From Chondrilla cf. caribensis (taxonomy: Eukaryota > Porifera > Demospongiae > Chondrillida > Chondrillidae), in assembly GCA_964020155.1 (NCBI GenBank), contig OZ026553.1, positions 1,620,479 through 1,684,478 of the forward strand: DNA of 64,000 bases, written 5' to 3'. The stretch's first letter is position 1. Each line of letters begins with the position of its first letter. The position numbers were made by a program, and so were the translations under genes. Positions 28,001-39,600 of this stretch are shown here, in pieces. The notes under the pieces were generated by a model that saw only the letters and a program-made list of their open reading frames with translations, ran no database searches and had not been told where the DNA came from.

Positions 28001-29543
28001 TGTGATTCTCACAAACATGTACAATGTCATAATAATATACATAACAATTATGGTGATATTATAGTATTGACAATAAGAGATCAGATATCGATATTATCAC
28101 ATTCTTATTTTATTTTCTATGACAGTGGAAGGAACGAGTGGTTGTTGTCCATGTTTAGGTGAAGTTAGCACAAAAACATAACCTCTTTTGAACCACACTC
28201 GCCGAAAATCCGGTTATGTAAGTAGAACAAACAGCCACACTCCAGGATAAAAAATAATTATTAAATGGAAATCAGGTTAAAAGAGCCTTTGGATGAACTT
28301 TCAGTGAAGATATTAAATTTGGCGAAGCCTTTGTACTTGACTTCTTATCCAATTATTTCTTATATTCTTGGTGTGTTGAATTCAGCCATCTTCCCGTGCA
28401 ATATAAATTAACTGTAGCAGTAACATATTATAGGTTATGTAATAAGGTAAACACACCTAATTCCGAAGAGTTCATCACTTACAGTATTATTATGCATGCA
28501 TTATACATCTGATTAGAAAAGGGTCCCCAGGCACAATGACTAATATTAATGATAAGATAATATAACCAGTTACATTAATCTTGATCATAACATACCATTT
28601 GTGGGTCTGAGCACCAAACACACCCTAGGGTTGACTGAATACACTCTGTACATGACCGGTATTGGGAGCAATTGGGTAATTCACCTGCAAGTAACAAAAG
28701 TACCCAACAATACCATATTAAAGTGGACTTACATGTCTAAATTTAATTGCACAACCCAGCCCATACAAATTACACAGGAAAGAACTGTACGCATGAGACT
28801 GCATTCAAGTATTTGCCAAATATTCAGCAGAATGATTTCCCAACAAGATACATTTGCTATAGAATCAGATATAAATGCATCAATTTGGTTATTGTGTTAA
28901 AATCATTACTTCACAGATGCAAGCATACACAATGCCTAATATTTCGAGGTGCATAGGTAATTGGTGTTCTAGGCAACAAAAGTACTCAGTTCAGTACAAA
29001 CATAGCCCACAATAAGGCAACAGCTAGAGTATATCGTGTGATGGACTCTGACAATACAAAGCATTTAGCTGGATATTATAGCCTCATAATATCCTCATGT
29101 CTGGGTATCAGTATATGTGGGACAAATCCGTCATATTTAAGGTAAATTCTCTCGAGCGTTAAGTATAGAGACACTATGCTAATACAGTGGAAAATGCACG
29201 AGTCTGTACATATACATAACAGATTACTGACAGATATGCCTATAAAAAGCAGAAATGCAGAATAATTACCAGTATGTGAAGGACAGAGTTGCACTCAAAA
29301 AATAAGCCAAAGCTCAGATCACAAAATACGTGCATTAAGGCAGACTATACCAGTGGTTATAGGTGCAAGTGTCCTGTATAGAATAATAGACTACCAAACT
29401 AATGAGCTAGGTTACACACCAGAACACAAGATAACAGTATGACCTGATAATTATTGACAACACAATGAACTGGTATTATTACTCTCACAAGATCCATAAT
29501 ATATCAGCAAACTGAAGAAAAATCCACCAAAGGGAAGCTGCAT
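15849..29543 (-). CDS. Integrin beta subunit, copy A, altered cytoplasmic tail
   Basis: 25 exons (5' to 3'): 29489-29543, 28596-28684, 27801-27881, 26927-26990, 26687-26818, 26521-26605, 26322-26403, 26126-26215, 25669-25752, 24581-24658, 24363-24455, 22798-22899, 22093-22215, 21671-21735, 21506-21587, 20869-20939, 20324-20392, 20153-20234, 19568-19652, 18515-18621, 17850-17945, 16983-17256, 16254-16372, 15980-16018 (or -16052), 15849-15899. All phases agree to the membrane exon (736 codons). Domains: signal peptide ([18 protein letters not shown]), PSI ([20 protein letters not shown]), I-like domain with MIDAS DASDS near residue 121, the [13 protein letters not shown] signature and [13 protein letters not shown]; four cysteine-rich EGF modules (~430-605); beta-tail; one helix ([18 protein letters not shown]). 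The tail keeps [11 protein letters not shown] but is changed as described in the findings. The product would pair with an integrin alpha chain as a cell-matrix receptor. About 765 residues if the downstream acceptor is used. Confidence 0.9.
18161..18374. mobile_element. GTATCCTGGTT MITE, copy in unit A
   Basis: Ends GTATCCTAGTTGAG and CACCAGGATAC are inverted repeats. Interior matches 36254-36493 and 38104-38344 (shared TTAGGATTAATTGCG and AAGGCAGGAAATTAGTAA). Lies in an integrin intron; present at the same place in unit B, so older than the duplication. Confidence 0.75.
18635..19405. mobile_element. pogo/Tigger-like DNA transposon remnant, unit A only
   Basis: Left end CAGTAAAACCTCTCTAATCC and right end (reverse complement) AAAGTGGAACCTGTCCAATC are similar inverted termini, a style typical of pogo/Tigger elements. 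A second inverted copy of the terminus lies at 18693-18722 (TCGGATTAGAGAGGTTTCA). The block interrupts an intron relative to unit B (36740-37060), which lacks it. It contains a transposase N-terminus on the minus strand. Confidence 0.7.
18912..19001 (-). pseudogene. Tigger/jerky-type transposase N-terminal fragment
   Basis: From ATG at 19001 the minus strand reads [20 protein letters not shown] then SEAKPKPSL and a stop. This matches the start of the pipsqueak-type helix-turn-helix (KR, KxxxLxxKxxxIxxxE pattern) of pogo/Tigger/jerky transposases. Only the first helix is kept; the DDE domain is absent. Confidence 0.65.
21322..21412. repeat. Hairpin element, complete in unit A only
   Basis: Arms CCACCCCAAAACCAGTGTGT and ACACACTGGTTTTGGGGTGG, extended by TTTGAATTTG/CAATTTAAA, around ~20 bases. 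Unit B at 38980-39005 keeps only the left arm, so either the right arm was lost there or the hairpin formed in A. Confidence 0.7.
23901..24304. mobile_element. Terminal-inverted-repeat insertion, unit A only (~404 bp)
   Basis: Starts TATAACCAGAAATATTGGC and ends (reverse complement) TATAACCGGAAATATTGGCG; further inward the arms share TTTGGCGGTTT. Unit B around 41650-41675 runs straight across the empty site (GCTAAGGGCCATATTCTGTA). Contains an inner palindrome around GGATTACGTCAC. No coding capacity, so a nonautonomous transposon that arrived after the duplication, or was excised from B. Confidence 0.85.
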
Positions 29544-29899
29544 CTTCCTAGTAGCTGCAGAGACACTGCAAGTATGAAATAGGAATTAAGTCAGTGCATG
29601 ACAGTTGAGCTCACATAATAATATAATACTATTAGGCAAATAACGCACAAAATAACAACATTGCGAAAAGCTATCATAAACATGACATTCTGTAAATGCT
29701 TTCCAAAATGCTGTTTTCTGGCATGTTCTGTTAGGCTAAGCATTGAATTTAATTTTCTTGTTTGGTAGTGGTAAATAATTGGGGCGAGCCTCAGATAGCC
29801 TCAAACTAATGTGAAATACGGTGACTTTGTGTGTAGAATAGAGTGCACTTAAATTCTATAATTATACCAAGATATAGGGAAGGGATTGTAATTATAGAA

Positions 29900-30110
29900 G
29901 ATAGACGCCGCAGAAGATTAGGGGTGGAACTAAGAGCAGGGTGTTGTAAATTAGAAGTGGAAATGGGTAGATGGAGGGGAACTAAGAAGAGGATACCAAG
30001 AATGTGATGAAGATGTGGAAAGTAAGAAAGGGATTATTAAAGTTAGGAAATTGAGGATAACGAACCTTTGAGTGCTATTTTGGACGATTGTCCTTCAACG
30101 CTCTCTTTCT
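29900..30110 (+). pseudogene. Non-LTR reverse transcriptase C-terminal scrap
   Basis: Reads RRRLGVELRAGCCKLEVEMG then RWRGTKKRIPRM and stops. This resembles the segment just before the terminal Cys-rich motif of many LINE ORF2 proteins (LRxGxxxLxVExGRWxG). In other frames the continuation is acidic and degenerate. Only a fragment. Confidence 0.4.
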
Positions 30111-30123
30111 ACTTATTTTATAC

Positions 30124-30953
30124 TAAACCCGGTTAAAGTGGGCTAGCCCAGTTATGACGTCATCGGTCCTGTTTGGCCCTGTTCTAAAATTCGACTATCA
30201 ACGGTGCCAGGCCAACCACTACTGGGCTGTCCCACATTGAACTGGCTCAGTTGCGGTTAGCCCAGTTTGCAAAATTTGTCAGTAATCGTCTTCAATCGAC
30301 CAAAAGTAAATGTCGATACAAAGAATTCCATGCATGCTTCGAGCTAATTTATTTTGGTTGAAGTAGTTGGTTGCTGTTGCAAAGTAACCGTCCCATCTTG
30401 AATCTGAACTTCAGTAAAGTGAATTTTAACACCAAACCAATTCTCTTCTACCGTTTGTTTCGTAACTGCTCCATTTTCTGCACAAAATATCACGGACTAA
30501 CGAGGGAGTGTTTTGCTTGATCGGCATATGGTCTGATGACATTTAGTCGTTGTTAGAGGGGTTGTGGAGGAACCAGGCCATATTTGATCACATTTTTAGG
30601 GGGCTTGGAGAGGCCGGGTACACAAAATCAGCCACATAATCCAAAGAGAAACTGAAGAAATTGAAGGCCAGGTACAACAATTGAAGGACAGGCACGATGT
30701 AGCTTTAAATGAGTCTTAAATAAGCTTTAAAATTTAAGGGTATTGAGGTATATTTCTTCAAAATTATAATGATATTCATCACTGTGAATATCATTAAATT
30801 GCAATGAATATTATTAAAATTCGTGAGTGACCTACTCACGAGAATGTCGAAAAATTGGGTGTAAACAGGGCCAGAGAAACTAAAGGCCCAGGTCACCATT
30901 CCTGGCCCTGTGCACGTAGTTTTCATACTTAACTGGGCCCGTGTAAACGGGGT
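30124..30953. mobile_element. CCCGTTTACACGGGC-type inverted-repeat element (~830 bp)
   Basis: Left end AAACCCGGTTAAAGTGGGC followed by TAGCCCAGTTA; right end, reverse complemented, TACCCCGTTTACACGGGC followed by CCAGTTA. No transposase frame is visible. Nested in the split MITE of unit A and absent from unit B. Confidence 0.6.
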
Positions 30954-31773
30954 ATATGTTATCATTATTCATAAGACATATAGAGTTCAAGCTCACTATG
31001 ATACACACAATTTGCCGTACTTCTCCTTATAATACACACATGCGGAAGGAAATCCAAGAATACAAGTGGCAAGCGACCCGATAGTTGCTGAATTAATTGG
31101 AAAAGGGTCTTCCTGTTATGGTTTAACGATTTAATTCTCGTGGCTAGCTGACTACAAAACTGTGATCATGGTGAATTGGTATCCAGAGCGGAAGGAGAAG
31201 ACTCACAGGCTATGGACCTGATTGAATTCCTGTATCGCCATCAGACAAAAGTAGACTCTCGGGAGATGGGCTGCAGTCCAGTTATAAAGACGAATAGGAG
31301 ATTCCCAATGAGTTACAAGTTGTAGCAATCGTGTTTTCCTCCAATCCGCTCTACTTCGAAGGTGCCAATACCCAATAATAGTACTATATCCGAACACGTA
31401 CGCAATGGTCATAGTCTCGCGTAGCCAGACCTCTATATCGCAGACTCCATCATCGGTAACTGTAATGCCGAACCCATGCAATCGAACATCCCCCTACATC
31501 TACCTATAATGGGTTGATTTGATCATAATGATCTTGTACTATTTTGCATGTGTACATCAATTGATTGCCTGCCAATTTCATTTCACACTAACATTGATTT
31601 ATACAACCTTTTGTGCTATTCATCATTTGTGAATAATATGGTGGGAGGTTGTGAGGGACCTTGGAAAAGTGACGACCATGGGACTTGCGGAAATGGAGGA
31701 TATTGGAGTAAACCTGCCTCATCCACTGGTCAAACTGAGGATGAAAAATATCTATGTACCTATACAATACCTA

Positions 31774-31776
<3 letters not shown>

Positions 31777-31819
<43 letters not shown>

Positions 31820-31872
31820 CTACACACACGTGTATGCATGCATGCACGTACACGTGCACACACACACACAGA

Positions 31873-31936
<64 letters not shown>

Positions 31937-31978
31937 TATGCATGCATGCACGTACACGTGCACACACGCACACAGACG

Positions 31979-32045
<67 letters not shown>

Positions 32046-32100
32046 CTACACACACGTGTATGCATGCATGCACGTACACGTGCACACACGCACACAGACG

Positions 32101-32162
<62 letters not shown>

Positions 32163-32204
32163 TATGCATGCATGCACATACACGTGCACACACGCACACA
32201 GACG

Positions 32205-32258
<54 letters not shown>
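31777..32258. repeat. Compound CA minisatellite of alternating purine-pyrimidine sequence
   Basis: Four (CA)n blocks each followed by a near-identical spacer containing CGTGTATGCATGCATGCACG then TACACGTGCACACACGC and ACAGACGTA. Nearly every step alternates purine and pyrimidine; the visible breaks are CC in CACCTAC and AG in CAGAC. The open frames in all phases are repeat artefacts. It lies just upstream of unit B's similarity start. Confidence 0.95.
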
Positions 32259-32259
<1 letters not shown>

Positions 32260-33609
32260 CAAAACATGCACTGTGTTAGAAATGAGTGCACATGTTTGTG
32301 TGTATAATGTGGTATATTGGGATATGATATGCGTAATAGTAATGAAGTACACTGTACTTACATGAATCATGAATGAGTTTGTATGTACTGATGTAAAAAC
32401 TAATGCAGTCCTACATATTACATACTTTTACATCATATGCAAAATTAGTGCCAGAATGATTAATCGTTCAATTAATTTGAGCTCAAGTCTGATGTTCGTT
32501 AGTAGTGCAAGCAAATAGATTAATTTTAGGATGTAATTAAGTGAGTATAACAGGAACCCACCGGCCCCCAATTATTGCCTACAACCTTCATCCCAAGGGT
32601 TTAATTTTGTACATTGGGAGAGTCTGGAATGTAAAAAGGGATCCTCAAGACTCTACATCAAGTATATTGGGTGACAATTCATCCAAAAAAATCATTTCAT
32701 CACAAACAAATATCAATTTAGAAAGAAAGCCATCTAGACATCTGTTCCCGAAACCTTACTTTATCATTCATGCACACTTCTAATTAACATCTGATCATCC
32801 TAGGGGTTCAGAATCTTGTAATAAGCACCTGTGCAAAAGTTAAGTGTGAGAAGGGATCAAGAAGACAGTCTAGTATAATGATAATATAATATAATAGACA
32901 TAATAGCCGTATTTCATGCAAATGACATTGTGGGACTTGTTCAGGCTCGCCACAATAAAAATATCATACAATCCACCACTCATGCATGTAGGAACTGGTG
33001 ATGCATACGTAGTGTATATACACCTCATGACAAATTGATCGTCAGCAGGTGTGCAACTTAAATTTAAAAATCAATCAACTTTATATTGTACAGTAATAAT
33101 GATACTGATTATTTATCAACACAATTATTTAATAATATTAATATACAGTTGGAAGTGCAGATGCTGCGTTGCATGCATGTAATCAAATTGAAAGACATAA
33201 TATTTTATACATAATATGAATATAATATTATGCATAGATCTCCTGGTCTGGGCCTAAGATGTGAACCAACCACTATTATGCATGCATGTGTATGTACATT
33301 AGTGAACTGTCCCCTCCCTTTGTAGCTTCTATAGGTGCTTGTATTCTCATACATCATACGCAGAATAAACAGGGTTGCAGCTGGCTATAGACTGGCATGC
33401 ATATGATGACTGTCACCATACATATCTATAGACTCTGTATATGAAATGCACATAAATGTAAATGGTACAAAAAACTTGCAAATTAGGGTGTTAAAATTAA
33501 TATGAGTAGTGTGTTGAAACTAACTGCATAATAGCTACAATGGTATGAAGAATCGTTATGATGTATAGCAAAAACGTTATCGCAATAATGGCAAGAAAGT
33601 TGAGGTCTT

Positions 33610-36600
33610 TTATTTAACCTCTTCTTCAGATCCCTCTATAGCATCCTCGTCATCCTCTCCATCATACAATGGACAACTGAACTCCTGCCATGCTTGGTTG
33701 AACAGAGGGTTCGAATTCTAGTAATGTTCAAATCAGCAAAAAGTCTTAATGAGATGCATGCACAGTACACAATCGTATTGAACATACCCCTAAAGACCTG
33801 TTCAATCTGGCTGCTTCTGCTTCTTTCTGGAAACGCTTGAATTCCAAGTTATCCTAACATCCATGACATTGCATGACAAAATAACATTTGGTACCGATTT
33901 GAAACAACAATCAACAGCTGTCAATAATAATAGCATACCAAATAAATATTAACATTAATAGATATACGTACTATAGTTTGGCAACATAAATCTTAGCGTA
34001 AAACTGTAGAAATATATAATACACATTCAAAATAATAAATAATAATATTATTATTATAGTATATCATACAGTGTGTAACCACAGGGTTGGAGTTTGTACA
34101 ATTTTACAGGATATCAAGAGAAAGACATGAACGAATTGCATGGTCTCCTTATAAAGTATAGCAATTGTATTTGATGTTGGACACATTCTCAACATCCTGA
34201 ATCCAATATGTACATAGCAACTCTATTGATGCAAAAATCTCATCTTACCTTCACAACCAGGATGACCTTGATGCCAATCAAAATTACTATTCCAAAAATG
34301 ACGATCAGTACACAAATAGCAATGGGGACGGCAATCACCCATGGTGCAACTGCGCCAGATGCACAACCTGGACAGGTGATTTAGGACATGAGTAATTATA
34401 ATTATGATACTATGTTCAAGTACAGCACTATATTATACCTCTAAGACTAAAATGACCTTAGGCTTGTAACAATCAACAAATTAGCAACTAAGTGCACGAA
34501 ACGTTCGTGTTTTCAAAATGTGAACAATTACCGTAAGTAACCAGCTCATCTTTCTGAAAATAACTTCAGAAAGATCAATAATTGGAAAGATTCATTACCA
34601 CTAGTATTACCACTGTATTTTTTAGTAATATTTTTTAAGTCATCCTTTAGTTAGTGCTGTTAGATGCAATTCCACTTGAAGAAATGGTTAGGTGAAAGTT
34701 CAACAAATGGGGCTTCATACATGACATAGAACTCCACACTCATCAAAGTTGTTCCACATTGCACATTGTAGGAAATGCGCAGCTGTTGATGCTTGGCTCC
34801 ATTGGAAGATGAAGTTTATTACTAGCAACAATAATACGTACTGCTCTGAGGTAATAATGCAATTGTCAAAAACAACTTCCGATCCATTGAATTGTGGGGA
34901 TAAATTGTATATATACTTCCTGGGCAATTTATGATAACTCTCCTTCCGAATCGGTAAGTATATACTGCATGTGCAATACAATTATAGCAACATCATCCAC
35001 TAACCTTGTGGTGTTTTCTCAACAAGGATCGACACACTATTTCCTTCCTCTTCCACCGACACATAGTACATTATAGCAGCAGACCCACAATCTCCTGTTG
35101 AGATAGGTGCTCTACAGGGAGCTACACTGGAGCCATTTGCAAACACTAGTTGATGAATGATGTCGTTGCAGTCTTGTGGACAAGTTGAAGATGACACCTC
35201 TACCACTTCAGTACCACTGATGGTATATAAGCATGTGATGCAATCCTGGAAATTGGAACACTGACGGGCTCCACAAATCTACATAGAAAGATACATATAC
35301 AAGAGCATACTGCATACCATACCCATACAAAATCACACAATTTATACACGTGCACGTCATGGAAGTGAAATTGATAGAACAGAACAACAAAAAATTCGGC
35401 TTAGAAAATGCGTGGGCTGCCTACAGCTCTGAGAAACGAGAATTACTCGTGCATCACATTTCATAATGGATAACATCTTCATTTTTTAAGGCAAATGCCA
35501 ACCAAAGGAAGCTTCCTTTTCATATTATACAAGAACCTGTTATGGTCCAGTGTGGGTCAAATGGTCAAATTAGAAACTGGAAATAATCGCAAGAGGTTCA
35601 TGGAGCATTCTGAAACATTACTAATTTTTGTGCTCACCAAATACTATTCTGAAAGTGAAAATTATTTAGGTGACAGCCTTAGGTGACCCAAAATCCACTG
35701 AAAATTGAATGTGGATTCATGTACCGAGTGAAATTACAGTAATGCTTGTTGTGTAGTCTCACAATTCTTTATCAGAAAATGAATTATTGAATAATCTATG
35801 GAAAATTATACATCTACACCATAACACATAGTAAAACATGCAAATGACAATTATCAGTATATCTATACAGAATGTATTCACGCATTGTATGTATAACACA
35901 GAACACTGTACCTTTGGTGATCCACAAATTGTACAATGTTCCCCTATGTAACCGTCCGTACATTCACACTGGCCACAGGTACATTCTCCGTATCCACTAC
36001 ATAGCAACTGTACATGAAGATGTCTGAATTACATATGGGTTGAGTAGTAATGACATACCATGCACAAATGCGAGTAATGCACACACTATAATGCAGTATT
36101 TACATACAACATACATGTAAACTCATCCCTTATAGTTAAAGCATGCTGTACAATGTATTTAAATATATACAGTACAAGATACACCTACATACATACACAA
36201 TCAATCATATGTACGTATATATAATGTTACAGTATGTATATATAATAATGCTTGTATCCTGGTTGAGAGGAGGTCAAAGGTCAAAGATCAAACCTGTATA
36301 CATTAGTCATGTAACACTGCAGGTCAGTGATACAGCACAGGTCACCAGACAGGTTTTGTTGTTAGGATTAATTGCGTGAGAACAAGGCAGGAAATTAGTA
36401 AATACACTTCCTCTGCATATAATGTTGTATATGGACTATGCACATGTATGCAGTATATATTGTCAGTAATAATCATTCACTACACCAGGATACAACTATT
36501 ACATAAAAGCACCTGATACTTTTGATTTACCCACACAACATATCACACAATTGCAAGTAGATGTACCCAACACTTTATGTGCATTCAAGCTACACAAGAC

Positions 36601-39600
36601 ACGTGTTACTACTTCGTTGGCTCTCACATTGGAATCAGGTTCAATACAAGTGTCATTCCTCAGGTAACAGTCACACAGTTCACCGGTGTAGAACGGATCA
36701 CAGACACAATCCCCGCAATCGCACCTCCCATGTCCTGAATGAACACATAATGCGAAACACATTATCCCATGTCCATGTACATATGTAATACAACATAATG
36801 TTAATAATGCCAAATCATAGATCAATGAAAAATCATGCTTGCCCAAAATGTACATAAAATGAAGCCTATTATGTTATTATTAGCAAATAGTGCACACTAT
36901 ACAGCAACGTTTCAGAGATATATAGTATAGCGTTCGGTAATGCATTGAATTGTTTGAATCAGCACAACTCTAAAATGTCACATCAAATGATAATGAAGGC
37001 TCCGTAAAATATGCAACACACACATGCATGCATGCACAACATACAGTCACAGCAAAATTCCCCCAACCCTTAATTACTACAATAGGAGGGCTGGACTCAG
37101 AGTAGTGCATTGTGTATATAGCACAACAGATGGTCTGGTTACACAAGACTAACACAATGCCTGTGTGTGGTAATCTGCTTCCAGTGGCTAGGTCAGGTGA
37201 CTCACCACTGCACAGGTGTCCAGTTGTATCCTTCAAACAATTGAAGTTATCACATTCACATACATCTCCATAATAATATCTGTTACGATCCTACACCAGT
37301 GGTGGAATACATATATAACATGTACATACTGTATATGTGCCCAGTACAGTACTATGAAAATAATGACCATGTATGCATGAAGGTAGTCTGTGCAAATACG
37401 TATATACATGGTATCATAATAATAATATAGTGAATGCAATTACAAAGTGTCTGAATGATAACATCAACTCACCCCACCTACAGCTGTATCACACAGACAC
37501 ATAGCACATATACATTCTCCATGTCCAGAACATATTTCACCGTTTAAACTTCGTCTACTTGTGATAGGCAGAAACGAAAGTGTTTAAGGACATGAAAGAA
37601 TCAACCTCCCTTCAATTCATGATCAGTAACACCAATACATCACCTGCATTCCAGTTCGACACCTTTGGAGGTAGCATTGCCATCCTCTGTACACTGGCAA
37701 TCTAGCCCATAGCTGCATAAATTATACAAAAAGTAAATTGCACAATATTAGAGTTGCATGGGTATCTCAAAGGGTGCTAATGGTCAAGTCAGTTGCTATC
37801 CATAAATAACACTTCGAAATAAATGCACAATTTCGAAAATGTTTATCTGTGGCACTTCAACTTTGAGTTATGTCAACTTTGAGAATGAACAATAATGCAT
37901 GAGTTTGTAATAAATACAACTTTAATGGTATATGAATCATGGAGCATTTTAAAGTGCTTGGTTCAGGTTCCTTTGCTGAAGATCTTACAATTATAGGTGA
38001 AATACTATTTCTCAGCATCAAGAATTTGGCCCTTTTCATCTTGCAAAATAAATTATATAAATTCACTGCTGCACATAGTAACACACATCATATATATATA
38101 TTTGTATCCTGGTTGAGGGAAAAAAGGAATCAAATCAAAGGAGAAACTGTGCATACATAAGCCATGTAGCACAAGTCAGTGATACAGCACAGGTCACCAG
38201 ACAGGTTTCATTGTTGGGATTAATAGCATGAGAACAAGGCAGGAAATTAATAATAAAACACATTTCTATTGCATATAATATGTTGTATTGGACTATACGC
38301 ATATTTGCAGTATAAATTTTCTATCAATCACCATGCCAGGATACAAGTTAGTTATATCCTGCATAAGTGTGCTGCATCAGATAAAGTGCTAACAGATACC
38401 TCGGGACCTAGGCAGGATATAACTATTGCATATATATACGTATATATATAACATTTTTCTTAATTATAATATTATGCCTCACATCCATGTGGACCATCAC
38501 TTCTCTAGAGTCTATACAGAGATACACTTACCTCCGTGCATCACACTGGCACAAACCACAAACAAGCACACCATTCCCAGAGCATAGAGACTCGTTGAAA
38601 ATCTGTAATTATAGTGAACAAATAGACATGGTCATATCTGAGCAATTCACACGATTGTTAGACATGACATGTGACATCACACAAATATCATGGTGATCAA
38701 TGCAAAGATAGGTTTAATAATTATATGGGATTTAGCAGAGGCAGTATGCATGTTTGTAGTAGAGGCAGGCTTTGGACTCTTCCTCCAAGCTTTGAGATCT
38801 TATTCTCAAAATTCTGACTACGTCAACACAGAAATGTCGTTTAACACAAGAAACCTGATTGTAAATGCACATAACGTTATGAGAGAGGAACTACACTGTA
38901 GGTGGCAGCATCTAAACTATGCCTTATAGAGCTCAAGTATCTAAATAGTTTGACATATCAGGGCTTCTAAAGAGAAAATTACCACCCCAAAACCACTGTG
39001 TTTTGGATATGGTACATATCGAAACGGTTCAATTTGTATGTAAACAGGAAGATGGTTAACAACAGAAAGAGAGAGACTCTACGGGCTCACCTTGTTGTAC
39101 AAGCAGTTGCATTCACAAAGTGATTCCACATTTATCACTGTTTCCCCGTATATTCCTGCTGATATGGGTATTCTGAAGGAAGTACCAGAAGAAACAAGAG
39201 CACACTAATCCACTGCGAGTGGTCACCCTTGCAACAATCAAGAATCATGCTCACTTTAGATTCTGTACTTGTTGGACTTTGGAACAGTCGGTGAGTTGGA
39301 CATTGACAGTGAAAGTGGACTACAGTCACAACCAATAATTAGGAAGAATAGTAATGTATGCACGTCACACTTCTTTACTGCACAAAGAACACAAATCTGT
39401 CAAATATTCTAAACAGGGATCACTTATCTCAAACTGACTACGTCTTTAGTGCACTAAAAGCACATAATCAGAAACTCAAAGGAGTACAAACTACGTTTAC
39501 ATTCTCTCACAAAACTTATGTTGACTACTGAATGTTCATGCAATTTGCTAATTTTCATCACTAAATCACGTATGCCCTCTTTACTATAAAATGGAGACAT

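Larger units (their letters stand above)
29812..31020. mobile_element. Split copy of the TACGGTGACTT palindromic MITE with nested insertion
   Basis: Left arm GAAATACGGTGACTTTGTGT at 29812-29871; right arm TAGAGTTCAAGCTCACTATG through TTGCCGTAC at 30979-31020. In unit B (49710-49905) the same two arms are separated by only ~80 bases. About 1.1 kb of foreign sequence fills the gap here. Confidence 0.75.
14396..31225. repeat. Segmental duplication, unit A
   Basis: From ATGCACTGTGTTATAAATGA at ~14414 to ATGGACCTGATTGAATTCCT at ~31213, coding and noncoding sequence aligns in the same order with unit B (32264-50125). Introns and flanks match as well as exons, so this is a genomic tandem duplication, not retroposition. 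Unit-specific insertions are listed separately. The outer limits are where similarity fades by eye. Confidence 0.9.

Noticed and set aside
31651..31770. Open stretch before the CA field (VVRDLGKVTTMGLAEMED)
   Set aside because: No family recognised, no splice partners, and the frame runs straight into the microsatellite.
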